Shown in pieces: positions 42,926 through 52,020 of a DNA stretch of 64,000 nt. The position numbers and the translations under genes were made by a program. The DNA lies in assembly GCA_026708185.1 (NCBI GenBank), contig JAPOVK010000057.1, positions 1-64,000 on the forward strand, in the 5' to 3' direction. The notes below the pieces were generated by a model. It worked only from the letters and a program-made list of their open reading frames with translations, was not told where the DNA came from and searched no databases. The DNA is from Gammaproteobacteria bacterium (GTDB taxonomy: Bacteria; Pseudomonadota; Gammaproteobacteria; Pseudomonadales; Azotimanducaceae). Each line of letters opens with the position of its first letter. Position 1 is the first letter of the stretch.

Positions 42926-44770
42926 ATGGGGGCGCCGCTACCGATCATCGTCGGCTTCGGCGGGGTCAACCCCGCGGGCCGAGTGTCCTTCCACCACGCG
43001 TACCGGCGCACCGTGATCGACGCGATGGACCAAGTATCGGCCGACGACACCTACGCCAGCCTCGCAACGCTGATGAACGTCGAAGGCGACTCGCGCGACG
43101 AGGCGCTACGTCAGCACATGCGCGATCACACCCTGATACGACGCATCGAGTGTTTCGACCCCGAGCGCATCCGCTGGCAGCGCGCCGCACACCTGACGCC
43201 GGTGGACGACGACGGCACTTTGAGCTTCACCTTGCGTGCCCGGGAAGTCCCCGACGAGCTGCCTGACGGCTGGACGACGGTCAGGCGCGAGGACGGCCGG
43301 GTCGAAGTCACGACGCGACGCACGGCCGTGCTCATTCCCGACAGACGCGTGTCCCGCGTGACGTCTGCGGGCCAGGCGCCGTCGGGCTTCGAACCGGGCC
43401 GGTTGTATGCGGCCCGCAGCCACCCGCGCGGGCTGCAACTGTCTGTATACGGCGCCTCCGACGCGGTGCAGTCGGTGGGGATTCCCTGGGACGAGCTGCG
43501 CCGTCACGTCGGCCCCGACCAGTTCGCGGCGTACGCCGGCAGTGCGATGGGCCAACTCGACAACAACAGCAACGGCGGCATGATGCAGGCACCTCTGATG
43601 GGCCGCCGGCCAACGTCGAAACAGGCCGCACTGGGCCTGTGCGAGATGCCGATCGATTTCGTCAACGCGTACGTCATCGGCAGCGTCGGCGCCACGGGCG
43701 GCGTGATCGGCGCCTGCGCGACGTTCCTCTACAACCTGCGCAACGCCGTCCACGATATCCGCGCGGGACGCTGCCGTGTCGCCGTCATCGGCGGTTCGGA
43801 GGCCCCCATCCTGCCCGAGGTCGTCGAGGCTTACCGCACCATGGGCGCGCTCGCCGAGGACGAGGCCCTGATGGCCATCGACGGCAGCGCCGCGGTGGAC
43901 AACCGCCGTGCATGCCGGCCGTTCGCCGAGAACTGCGGGTTCACGCTTGCCGAGGCCGGCGTCTACATGGTGCTGACGGACGATGCGCTCGCAGTCGAAC
44001 TCGGCGCGGACATCCACGGCGCGGTGGCGGACGTCTTCGTCAACGCCGACGGTTTCAAGAAATCGATCCCTGGCCCCGGCGTCGGCAACTACGTCACGGT
44101 CGCCAAGGCACTCGGCCTCGGGCGCGCGATTCTCGGCGAGGAAGCCGTGCGGCAGCGGTCGTACGTACACGCCCACGGCACCGGCACGCCGCAGAACCGC
44201 GTGACCGAGTCGCACATCCTGAACGAGATGGCGAAGACCTTCGGCATCGAACGCTGGAACGTCGCCGCCGTCAAGGCCTACCTCGGACACACGCTGGCCC
44301 CCGCGTCCGGCGATCAGACCACGTCCGCCCTCGGCACCTGGAAATACGGATGGATTCCGGGAATCGCCACGATCGACGAGCCGGCCGATGATGTCCACCA
44401 CAGCCATTTGCGGATCGCCCCGGAACACATCGAGGTGGACCCCGCTGCCGTCGACATGGCCCTGGTGAACTCCAAGGGCTTTGGCGGCAACAACGCCACC
44501 GGGCTACTCCTAGCACCCCACGTGGCCCGCGAGATCATGGCCGCTCGCCACGGCAAGGCCGCGATGACCAAGCACGCGACCCGCAACGAAGGCGTACGGA
44601 CCACCGCGCTCGACTACGACGCAGCCGCGACGCGCGGGGATGCCGAGACGATCTACCGCTACGGCGAAGGGGTACTCGAAGGCACGGATCTCGAGATCAC
44701 CGCCGACGGCATTCGCGTGCCCGGCCACGACGCTTTGGTTTCGCTGGATTTGGACAACCCCTTCGCTTGA
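42926..44770 (+). CDS. fabY: Beta-ketoacyl-ACP synthase FabY
   Basis: FabY starts fatty-acid synthesis by joining acetyl-CoA to malonyl-ACP in organisms such as Pseudomonas aeruginosa that rely little on FabH. The 614-residue length fits FabY and is longer than FabB/F. The catalytic cysteine is in GVIGACATFLYN (Cys264). The two histidines are in HGTGTPQNRVTES (His417) and AVKAYLGHTLAP (His455). The N-terminus IIVGFGGVNPAGR and the large insertion around residues 100-180 are characteristic of this branch. It follows the thiolase closely and is opposite to the carboxylase. Confidence 0.88.
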   Translation: MGAPLPIIVGFGGVNPAGRVSFHHAYRRTVIDAMDQVSADDTYASLATLMNVEGDSRDEALRQHMRDHTLIRRIECFDPERIRWQRAAHLTPVDDDGTLSFTLRAREVPDELPDGWTTVRREDGRVEVTTRRTAVLIPDRRVSRVTSAGQAPSGFEPGRLYAARSHPRGLQLSVYGASDAVQSVGIPWDELRRHVGPDQFAAYAGSAMGQLDNNSNGGMMQAPLMGRRPTSKQAALGLCEMPIDFVNAYVIGSVGATGGVIGACATFLYNLRNAVHDIRAGRCRVAVIGGSEAPILPEVVEAYRTMGALAEDEALMAIDGSAAVDNRRACRPFAENCGFTLAEAGVYMVLTDDALAVELGADIHGAVADVFVNADGFKKSIPGPGVGNYVTVAKALGLGRAILGEEAVRQRSYVHAHGTGTPQNRVTESHILNEMAKTFGIERWNVAAVKAYLGHTLAPASGDQTTSALGTWKYGWIPGIATIDEPADDVHHSHLRIAPEHIEVDPAAVDMALVNSKGFGGNNATGLLLAPHVAREIMAARHGKAAMTKHATRNEGVRTTALDYDAAATRGDAETIYRYGEGVLEGTDLEITADGIRVPGHDALVSLDLDNPFA

Positions 44771-44776
44771 CGCCAC

Positions 44777-44796
44777 GGTGCGCGGGCCTCCCGCGC
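44777..44796. repeat. Half copy of the GGTGCGCGGGC hairpin repeat, possible terminator
   Basis: GGTGCGCGGGCCTCCCG is identical to the start of the 35956 element. GCGCGGG (44780-44786) pairs with CCCGCGC (44790-44796) around a CCT loop. It begins 6 bases after the fabY stop, so it may end that transcript. No T-run follows. Confidence 0.55.
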
Positions 44797-44879
44797 GAGC
44801 ATTCCGTCCCCCGCTGGGCCGGCTGTGGCGCGCGTGTGCCAGAATTGGTGGCTGGCCAGCCCCCAAGGATCTCAAACGC

Positions 44880-46334
44880 ATGTTCTCGACCTCGACACCA
44901 CATCGAATCACGGCGCTCGCGCTGATCGCACTGATACCGGTCGCCGCCGCGAGCGCCGCCGAGCCCACGCCGTTGGCCGACCCGATCGCCACGACCATCG
45001 AAAAGGGCGACATCCGCGTGGCCGTGGTGCCCTTCGCGCGGGCACCGATGACTACCGATCCGGCCCAGCCGGTCGGCACGAACAAGGCCCACGCCCGGAT
45101 CCAGTACTTGAAGCCGATCCCCGACGGGTCGGGTCGCGTCATGTTCAGCGACGTGCGCGGACTGCTGTACGTCGCGTCGTCCGACGGTAGTTCGGTGCGC
45201 ACATATCTCGATTTGCGGACGCGCGACGTCGACTTCTTCAATGTGGCCTTTCCCAACGAGTCGGGCCTCTTGGGCTTCGCATTCCATCCCGACTTCGCGG
45301 ACGCTGGCAAGCCCGGCTTCGGCAAGCTCTACGTCGGTTTCAGCGGCGCCAAGAAAGCCGTGGGCGATGCGCCGGCCAACCCACTGATGACCTACATCAG
45401 CGGCCACCAGGAGAGCGTGATCAGCGAGTGGACCACGGCCGACCCGAGTGCCGACGTCTTCGAAGGCACCATGCGCGAACTTCTACGCGTGCCGCAGTTC
45501 TCGCCGACGCACAACGTCGGAACGCTGGCCTTTAACCCGACCGCCGGGGAGGGCTCGTCGGACTACGGCATGCTCTACGCATGCCTAGGCGATGGCGGCG
45601 GCGCCAACGACCCGCATGAGCATGGGCAGAACCCGAAAACTCTGCTCGGCACGATCATCCGCATCGATCCCTTGGGCGGCCAAGGCGAAGCGGCCTACGG
45701 CATTCCGGGAGACAACCCCTTCCTAGGCAACTCCGACGCCGCCCCGGAGGTCTGGGCGTACGGCCTGCGTCACGCGCAGCATTTCTCGTGGGGGCCGGAC
45801 GGTCGCCTCTACATCAACGACATCGGCCAGGACCAGGTCGAAGAGGTCAACCTGGGCATCGCTGGCGCCAACTACGGCTGGCGGATCCGCGAGGGAACGT
45901 TCGCCACCGCCTACGGCCTCGGCACGATGCGGATCGGCCAGGTCTACCCGCTGCCCGAGGACGACGGGCCGTTCGTCTATCCCGTGGCGCAGTACGACCA
46001 CGGCGAGGGCTACGCGATCGGCAGCGGCTACGTCTACCAAGGCGACGCCATCGACGCCCTCAAGGGCAAGTACGTGTTCGCCGACATCACGCTCGGCCGG
46101 CTTTTCCTCATCGACACCGACGGCCTCGAGCCCGGCAACCCGGCCGACATCGAGGAACTCAGGCTTGTCTTCGACGGCGAAGAACGCGACCTGCTCGAGG
46201 TTGCCGGGTTCGACAACACCTACCATGGCGACATGCGCGCCGACCTGCGCCTCGGGATCGATGCCGACGGTGAGATCTACCTGTTGACCAAGGGCGACGG
46301 CTGGGTGCGCAAACTGGTGGCAGCAGCGGACTGA
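44880..46334 (+). CDS. PQQ-dependent sugar dehydrogenase (GSDH/Asd family)
   Basis: The exported protein has 484 residues with a signal peptide ending around ALIPVAAASAAE. The six-bladed propeller shows the features of soluble PQQ glucose/aldose dehydrogenases. LLGFAFHPDF lies before the catalytic histidine. LYACLGDGGGANDPHEHGQNP is the calcium and PQQ loop, WAYGLRHAQHFSW supplies the basic PQQ contacts, and GANYGWRIREG is near the end. It oxidises a sugar in the periplasm. It is the second quinoprotein in the window and has no haem motif. It is convergent with kdsB, 10 bases apart. Confidence 0.85.
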   Translation: MFSTSTPHRITALALIALIPVAAASAAEPTPLADPIATTIEKGDIRVAVVPFARAPMTTDPAQPVGTNKAHARIQYLKPIPDGSGRVMFSDVRGLLYVASSDGSSVRTYLDLRTRDVDFFNVAFPNESGLLGFAFHPDFADAGKPGFGKLYVGFSGAKKAVGDAPANPLMTYISGHQESVISEWTTADPSADVFEGTMRELLRVPQFSPTHNVGTLAFNPTAGEGSSDYGMLYACLGDGGGANDPHEHGQNPKTLLGTIIRIDPLGGQGEAAYGIPGDNPFLGNSDAAPEVWAYGLRHAQHFSWGPDGRLYINDIGQDQVEEVNLGIAGANYGWRIREGTFATAYGLGTMRIGQVYPLPEDDGPFVYPVAQYDHGEGYAIGSGYVYQGDAIDALKGKYVFADITLGRLFLIDTDGLEPGNPADIEELRLVFDGEERDLLEVAGFDNTYHGDMRADLRLGIDADGEIYLLTKGDGWVRKLVAAAD

Positions 46335-46344
46335 CGCCGTCCGG

Positions 46345-47112
46345 TCAGTCCCCGGTAGCAAGCATGGTCCGAACGCGAGCGGCGTCCGCCTCCGTATCGA
46401 CGCCGCCCGGCACCGGCGCCGCCGCCTCGGCTACGGCGATGGCGCGGTCGTGGTCGAGCAGGCGCAGTTGCTCCAGGGCTTCGGTCTCCTCCGAAGGGCT
46501 GGGTGGCCAATGGACGAACTCGCGGAGCGCCGCCACGCGGAAGGCGTAGATGCCGATGTGGCGTTTCCAACCGGTGCCCACGTTGGCAATGTCCGGCACG
46601 TCACTGGCGCTGAAGCCGTCCCGCCACCACGGTATCGGCGCCCGCGAGAAGTAGAGCGCCCGGCCAGCACGGTTGACGACAACCTTGACGATGTTCGGGT
46701 CGAACACGTCCTCGCCGCGGGTGATGGGTTCGTAGAGGGTCGCGACGCCGCACGAACCGTCGCGCAGGAGCCCGGCCACCTGGTCGATCACCGTCGGTGG
46801 GATGAGCGGTTCGTCGCCCTGCACATTGACGACGACGTCGTCGTCGGCCCAGCCTTGGAGTTCGACGACTTCCATGACCCGGTCGGAGCCCGTCGGATGG
46901 TCGTCCCGTGTCATCACGGCGGCCGCAGGTGTGGTAGCGAGGGCGTCGAGCACGCGGGCGTCGTCGGTAGCAACCACGACGTTCTCCGCCGACGACGCCA
47001 AGGCGCGTTCCGCGACGCGCACGACCATCGCCTTCCCAGCGATGTCCAGGAGCGGTTTGCCGGGCAGGCGCGTCGACGCGAAGCGCGCCGGTATGACGAC
47101 CGAGAAGCGCAC
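46345..47112 (-). CDS. kdsB: CMP-KDO synthetase (3-deoxy-manno-octulosonate cytidylyltransferase)
   Basis: KdsB activates KDO with CTP for transfer to lipid A. The 255-residue product has the N-terminal nucleotide loop VVIPARFASTRLPGKPLLDI, then VVATDD and NVQGDEPLIPP with the metal-binding aspartate. YFSRAPIPWWRDG and HIGIYAFR complete the family pattern. It lies 9 bases behind the msbA-lpxK gene, so it is the last gene of the exbB-exbD-msbA/lpxK-kdsB operon. The small Trm112-like gene found here in some relatives is absent. Confidence 0.96.
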   Translation of the reverse strand: MRFSVVIPARFASTRLPGKPLLDIAGKAMVVRVAERALASSAENVVVATDDARVLDALATTPAAAVMTRDDHPTGSDRVMEVVELQGWADDDVVVNVQGDEPLIPPTVIDQVAGLLRDGSCGVATLYEPITRGEDVFDPNIVKVVVNRAGRALYFSRAPIPWWRDGFSASDVPDIANVGTGWKRHIGIYAFRVAALREFVHWPPSPSEETEALEQLRLLDHDRAIAVAEAAAPVPGGVDTEADAARVRTMLATGD

Positions 47113-47121
47113 GCTTACCGG

Positions 47122-50022
47122 CTACCGGCTCTCGATCCGGCGAAAAACACCGCGCTCGGCGAGAAGCTCCTCAAGGAAGTCGTCTACAGGTTCTGCGAAG
47201 CCCACGTCGATCTCGAGGTACCAGCAATGGCTGATCGCCGAGGCGTCGAACGTCTTCAGCTTCTCACCATCCTTTTCCGTCACAACAACGACCTGACCGT
47301 CGCCGGCGACGGCCACGTCTTCGCCGGAGAACACGTGGTGGTCCGGGAACCCCCGCACGGTCGCGTCCAAGCCGATTGCGTCCAAGGTCTCCTGGAACCG
47401 TCTCGGGTTGCCAATGCCGGCGATCGCGACCACAGAATCGAAGCGCGTCACGAAGTCGCCGGGCTCGATACGCTCGCCGCTCGCCAGATTCACGAAAGCC
47501 GTCGCCTGGGCTGCCATCACGGCCTCCCGCTCCACAAGGCCGCAAGCCGCGCCATTGGCGACCACCCAATGGCAGTCGCGCAGTCGCGACACCGGTTCGC
47601 GCAATGGCCCCGCGGGCAGGCAAAGCCCGTTGCCGACCCCGCGTGCGCCATCGACCACGGCGATCTCCACGTCGCGCCGCAAGGCGTAGTGCTGCAAACC
47701 GTCGTCCGCCACAACCACGTCTACGTCGGCGGTTCCGAGCAGTTGCCGCACGGCCCGCGGGCGATCCGGATCGACCACCACGGGGCAGCCGGCGCGACGG
47801 GCGATCATGCCGGCTTCGTCGCCGCACTGGGTCGCTGGCGTCGTCGCGTCGACGACGAGCGGATAGGAAGCGCGACCGCCGTAGCCGCGAGACACCACAC
47901 CGACGGCTAGGCCGCGATTCTTGAGCCAACGGGCGAGCCAGATCACCAGTGGTGTCTTGCCGGTACCGCCTGCGGTCACGTTACCGACGACGATCACCGG
48001 CACCGGGGCCTCCCAGGCCTTGGCTCGGCCGGTGAGGAAGCGCCGCCGGCGGCGCCGAGCGAACCACGCGAACAAAGCGGCGAGGGGGGTGAGTAGCCGT
48101 GGCCAGAACCGATCGCCGTACCAAGCGTCGACGAGACCTCCGAAACGCGCCGTCGCAGTCGGCAGCGTCACCGGCACCCGGCGCGGCTTTGCCGGCGGCG
48201 GCGGGCCACCGCCGTTGTCGAACTGGGACCGGTAGAGATCGGCGTAGACGCCGCCGGCCGCCATCAAGTCCTCGTGCGTCCCGGTCTCGGTGACAGCGCC
48301 ATCCTCGACAACGGCGATTACGTCGGCTTTTTCCACGGTGGACAGGCGATGTGCGATCAGGATCGTCGTGCGGCCGCGCATGACCTCTTCCAGCGCGGCT
48401 TGCACGTGGCGTTCCGAGTGTGCGTCCAGCGACGAGGTGGCCTCATCGAGAATCAGCACGGGCGCGTCCTTAAGCAGTGCCCGCGCGATGGCGACGCGTT
48501 GCCGCTGCCCTCCCGACAGCAGGACACCGTCGTCGCCCACCACGGTGTCGAGCCCGCGCGGCATGGCGCGGATGAACTCATCGGCGTGGGCGCGCCGCGC
48601 CGCTGTGGCGATGGCGTCGCGGCCCGCGCCGGCGAGCCCGCCGTAGGCGATGTTGCTGGCAAGCGTGTCGTTGAACAACGTGACGTCCTGCGACACCAGC
48701 GCGATCTGGCGGCGCAGACTGGCGAGGCGGTATTCACCGAGAGGCTTGCCGTCAAGCAGGATTCGGCCGCTCGTCGGCTCGTAGAACCGTGCGATCAGAC
48801 TCGCCAGCGTCGATTTGCCGGCCCCGGACTTCCCCACCAAGGCGACGGTCTGGCCGGCGCGGATCGTGAAGGAGACATCGTCGAGCACCGCCGGACGCGA
48901 CGGGTCGTAGGCGAAGGAGACGTGCTCGAAGGTGATGTCGCCCGCCACACGGTCCACCTCGACGTTGCCCGCATCCGCCTCCGCCGGCGCGTCGAGTTGC
49001 TCGAAGATCTCCGTCGCCGCGGCCAGCCCCCGTTGCAGACGCGCGTTGACGTCGGAGAGTTTCTTGATGGGATTGGCGAGCATGGCGGCGAAACCGAGAT
49101 AGGCGGCCAGGTCGCCGGGCGACATGCCGCCACCGATGTCGGGCCGGAAGATGAGCCCAACGAGCACGGCCAGCGCAGCCGCGACGATGCACTGGATCAC
49201 TTGCGCGCTGCTCGCCTTGGTGGTCGTCATCTTCAGGTTCTGACGCCGATTACGCTCGCTGGCCGCGCCGAACCGGTCTCGTTCGTAGGACTCGCCCTGG
49301 AAGATCTTGACTTCACGGTAGCCCGCGACCGCCTCCGCGGCGACGTGGGTCACATCGCCCATGGATCCCTGGATGCGTGTACTCAAACGCCTGAAGCGTC
49401 GCGCCGCGTAGCGCACGATCAACCCCACGAGAGGCGCGACCGCGAGGAAGATCAACGTCAGCAACCAGTTGTAGAAGAACATGGCACCTAGGAAGACGAT
49501 CACCTTGAGGACGTCGGAGATCACGATCTTGAGGGCATCCGTGGTGGTGTCGCGCAACTGCGCCGTCGTGAACGTGAGCCTGGAAACCAGCCGCCCGCGC
49601 GCGCTCTCGTCGTAGAACTTGCTCGGCATCAGCAGCAGGCACTCGAACAGCTGCGCACGGATGACGTGGATCGCGCGGAAGGAGATGCGCGCCAGCGTGT
49701 ATTCGCCCAGCACGGCACCGGAGGCGCGGACGAGGGCGAGGCTGAGCATCGCCACCGGGAACTGCCAGATGTAGGCCGGATTGGGGGACGCGACGGCATC
49801 GATGATCTCGCCGAAGACCCTCACGAATCCCATCTCGCCGACCGCCGTCAGCAGGAATCCCAGCAACGCCAGCAAGAACCATCCGAGTTGGTCGGTCACG
49901 TAGCCGAACAGGCGTCGGTAGGTCTGCCAGTCGCCGGTGGCGCGTACGGGCGGAGGGCCGTCGCCGTCGTCGGTCGAATACGCTTCCGGTGGCGTCGGGC
50001 GCTCAGTCTCCGCCATCGCCAT
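47122..50022 (-). CDS. msbA-lpxK: MsbA-LpxK fusion: lipid A flippase joined to tetraacyldisaccharide 4'-kinase
   Basis: One uninterrupted frame of 966 residues encodes two lipid A proteins. Residues 1-600 are MsbA: six membrane helices, Walker A LVGKSGAGKST (396-405), signature LLSGGQRQR (501-508), Walker B VLILDEATSSLD. Residues 602-616 are a glycine-, proline- and basic-rich linker (FDNGGGPPPPAKPRR). From about 628 comes LpxK: its N-terminal helix (WPRLLTPLAALFAWF), the kinase P-loop GNVTAGGTGKT (680-690), VSRGYGGRA and DDGLQHYALRRD. LpxK phosphorylates the lipid A precursor at the inner membrane; MsbA then flips the core lipid. A GTG inside the linker could allow separate LpxK synthesis, but no strong ribosome site precedes it. 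Confidence 0.93.
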   Translation of the reverse strand: MAMAETERPTPPEAYSTDDGDGPPPVRATGDWQTYRRLFGYVTDQLGWFLLALLGFLLTAVGEMGFVRVFGEIIDAVASPNPAYIWQFPVAMLSLALVRASGAVLGEYTLARISFRAIHVIRAQLFECLLLMPSKFYDESARGRLVSRLTFTTAQLRDTTTDALKIVISDVLKVIVFLGAMFFYNWLLTLIFLAVAPLVGLIVRYAARRFRRLSTRIQGSMGDVTHVAAEAVAGYREVKIFQGESYERDRFGAASERNRRQNLKMTTTKASSAQVIQCIVAAALAVLVGLIFRPDIGGGMSPGDLAAYLGFAAMLANPIKKLSDVNARLQRGLAAATEIFEQLDAPAEADAGNVEVDRVAGDITFEHVSFAYDPSRPAVLDDVSFTIRAGQTVALVGKSGAGKSTLASLIARFYEPTSGRILLDGKPLGEYRLASLRRQIALVSQDVTLFNDTLASNIAYGGLAGAGRDAIATAARRAHADEFIRAMPRGLDTVVGDDGVLLSGGQRQRVAIARALLKDAPVLILDEATSSLDAHSERHVQAALEEVMRGRTTILIAHRLSTVEKADVIAVVEDGAVTETGTHEDLMAAGGVYADLYRSQFDNGGGPPPPAKPRRVPVTLPTATARFGGLVDAWYGDRFWPRLLTPLAALFAWFARRRRRRFLTGRAKAWEAPVPVIVVGNVTAGGTGKTPLVIWLARWLKNRGLAVGVVSRGYGGRASYPLVVDATTPATQCGDEAGMIARRAGCPVVVDPDRPRAVRQLLGTADVDVVVADDGLQHYALRRDVEIAVVDGARGVGNGLCLPAGPLREPVSRLRDCHWVVANGAACGLVEREAVMAAQATAFVNLASGERIEPGDFVTRFDSVVAIAGIGNPRRFQETLDAIGLDATVRGFPDHHVFSGEDVAVAGDGQVVVVTEKDGEKLKTFDASAISHCWYLEIDVGFAEPVDDFLEELLAERGVFRRIESR

Positions 50023-50500
50023 CCTCCACCGCTTTCTTGCGAGGGGCAGTGCCCCGGCCCGCCTCTTCGCGGCGGAGGCGCTCCCCGGCTGAGGGCTCGC
50101 GTTCCGTCAGGATGCGGACCTCGGTCAAGCCGCTGCGGCCCGCGGCATCGAGCACGCGCACCACGGCATCGTGGCGGGCCGCGGCGTCGGCCGCGACCAC
50201 CACGCGCTCGCCCGACGCCCTCTCCAGCGCATCGGCCACAGTGCCGACCTGGCCGTCGGGGAGCCGTTGGTCGTTGACCGCGACCATGCCCACGGCGTCG
50301 ACTCGCACCATGATCTCGGCCGCGGCGATTTCACGGGGCGCGCCTTGGCCGTCGGGGAGTTCGACGGCCAGTACCGACTCGCGCTTGAACGTCGTCGACA
50401 CCATGAAGAAGATCAGCAACAGGAATACGACGTCGATCAGCGGGGTCAGTTCGACCGTACTGGCGCCGCGACCCGGGCGGCGGCGACGTCTGAACATCAC
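50003..50500 (-). CDS. exbD: ExbD/TolR-type proton channel accessory subunit
   Basis: The protein has 165 residues. A single N-terminal helix carries the conserved aspartate in ELTPLIDVVFLLLIFFMVSTTF, and a periplasmic domain follows. A charged, basic tail after residue 140 ends in EDGDGGD. ExbD works with ExbB to convert the proton gradient into mechanical work for a TonB- or TolA-like partner. In this gene order (comEC, exbB, exbD, msbA) the pair is conserved in gammaproteobacteria, with an uncertain role. It overlaps exbB by four bases and msbA-lpxK by twenty. Confidence 0.92.
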   Translation of the reverse strand: MMFRRRRRPGRGASTVELTPLIDVVFLLLIFFMVSTTFKRESVLAVELPDGQGAPREIAAAEIMVRVDAVGMVAVNDQRLPDGQVGTVADALERASGERVVVAADAAARHDAVVRVLDAAGRSGLTEVRILTEREPSAGERLRREEAGRGTAPRKKAVEDGDGGD

Positions 50501-51102
50501 GACTGCGGCTCCGGATGCAGGAGATCCGCGAAACGCGTGGCCTGATGCTCCATCGCCACCGTGAGATCGTCGACCTTGCGCAGCAGGTAGCGGTGAAACA
50601 TGAGCGCCGGGATCGCCACCGTCAACCCTGCGGCCGTGGTCACCAGCGCTTCGGAAATGCCCCCCGCCAACACCGTCACCTCCGCAGCTTGGTCGCGCAT
50701 CAGCGCGGAGAAGACACGGATCATGCCGATCACAGTGCCCAAGAGGCCCATCAACGGGCTGATCGAGGCGATCGTGCCGAGCGCGGTCAGATAACGTTCG
50801 AGGTCGTGCACGACCGCACCGGCCGCGTCCTCCATGGCTTCGCGCATGGCGTCACGGCCCCTCGCGGCGTTGTCGAAACCAGCAAGCAGGATACGACCCA
50901 GTGCGCTCGCGGTGCACAGCGAACGCGCGTGGGCCATATCGTCGCCACGCACCGCACCAGCGACGTCGGCCAACAGGTGTGACGGCACGATGCGAGCGCG
51001 GCGCAGTGACCAGGCGCGCTCGATGCAGATCGCCAGCGCGACTACGCTGGCCAACGCCAGCGGCACCATGAGCCAACCGCCAGCTTGGAGGAAGTCGACC
51101 AT
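50497..51102 (-). CDS. exbB: ExbB/TolQ-type proton channel subunit
   Basis: The 201-residue protein has three predicted membrane helices: MVDFLQAGGWLMVPLALASVVALAI at the N-terminus, and IASISPLMGLLGTVIGMI and GGISEALVTTAAGLTVAIPALMF later. The latter two hold the conserved G-T-V-x-G-M and T-T-A-G-L-x-V-A-I-P blocks of MotA/TolQ/ExbB channels. It is the first gene of the minus-strand operon, upstream of exbD. Confidence 0.94.
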   Translation of the reverse strand: MVDFLQAGGWLMVPLALASVVALAICIERAWSLRRARIVPSHLLADVAGAVRGDDMAHARSLCTASALGRILLAGFDNAARGRDAMREAMEDAAGAVVHDLERYLTALGTIASISPLMGLLGTVIGMIRVFSALMRDQAAEVTVLAGGISEALVTTAAGLTVAIPALMFHRYLLRKVDDLTVAMEHQATRFADLLHPEPQS

Positions 51103-51240
51103 GTCTCACGACCCCCGCATGGTGGTTTCGCTGTACCGTAGCACGTCCGCATGATCGGCGGCTCAAGGCCGTTAGGGCTTGCCGCGAGCGCGTGAACTCA
51201 GCCAGACTTCCTTTGCTGTTCCAACGTTGACGGTCACCGC

Positions 51241-52005
51241 ATGGGACAAGGAGGCTTGGCCATCAGACCACCGACCCGACGCCTGCTGCCTCTATCCGCC
51301 GTCGCGTTTATCGGCGCCGCGTCCGCAGTTACCAACCCGGCGCTCGACGGCGCAAAGCTGACGGAGCAGACCAGTACCTATCGGATGACGGTCGAGCTCC
51401 CCGACGGAACCGTCGACATGACCGCCAGCACGTCGTGGTCCCGTGCCAACCGCGACGGACAGGATGTCTGGCTCGTGCACCTTGTCAACGACTCTTCGCT
51501 CGGCCGCATGGTCGAAGACATCTATTTGAGGCGCGACGACTTGCGCCCATTGCACCGGACCGTGGAACAGGCCGGCGTGCGGCTTGCGATGGACTACACC
51601 GACGGCGCCGTGCAAGGCCAAGCGTCGTTCCCCGACGGCCAGGACGTGCCGATCGACATCCCCTTGAGTGCGCCGGCCATCGGTCATATGGAGAGCGCGC
51701 TGGCCGTCTTGCCGTTGTCACCAGGTTTCACCGTCGAACTCACCACGTTCGAACCGACCATGCAGATGGAACGACGTTGGCGGGTGGTCGTCACGCGGAC
51801 CGAGACCACAGCGACCCCGGCCGGCACGTTCGACACCTACCGCCTGGAAATCAACGACCCGGAGTCCAAGGGAGCCCCGGGCCTCTACTGGGTCACCCGG
51901 TCTCCACCGCACCACATGGTGCAAAGCCGAACGACGTTGCCCGACACATTCGGCGGGGGCGAGGTCAACGTCATGCTGGACGGCGTCGAAACGCCGACAC
52001 CGTAG
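51241..52005 (+). CDS. Exported DUF3108-like protein
   Basis: The 254-residue protein has a hydrophobic N-terminal stretch (LLPLSAVAFIGAASAVT) that looks like a signal peptide or anchor. Two similar beta-rich halves follow (YRMTVELPDGTVDMTAS and FTVELTTFEPTMQMERR). The RVVVTRTETTATPAGTFDTYRLEI segment resembles DUF3108 outer-membrane-associated proteins. The function is unknown. It lies between exbB and clpB, which are on the other strand. The first 12 residues may be untranslated. Confidence 0.65.
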   Translation: MGQGGLAIRPPTRRLLPLSAVAFIGAASAVTNPALDGAKLTEQTSTYRMTVELPDGTVDMTASTSWSRANRDGQDVWLVHLVNDSSLGRMVEDIYLRRDDLRPLHRTVEQAGVRLAMDYTDGAVQGQASFPDGQDVPIDIPLSAPAIGHMESALAVLPLSPGFTVELTTFEPTMQMERRWRVVVTRTETTATPAGTFDTYRLEINDPESKGAPGLYWVTRSPPHHMVQSRTTLPDTFGGGEVNVMLDGVETPTP

Positions 52006-52020
52006 GCACGCTTCCCCGCG

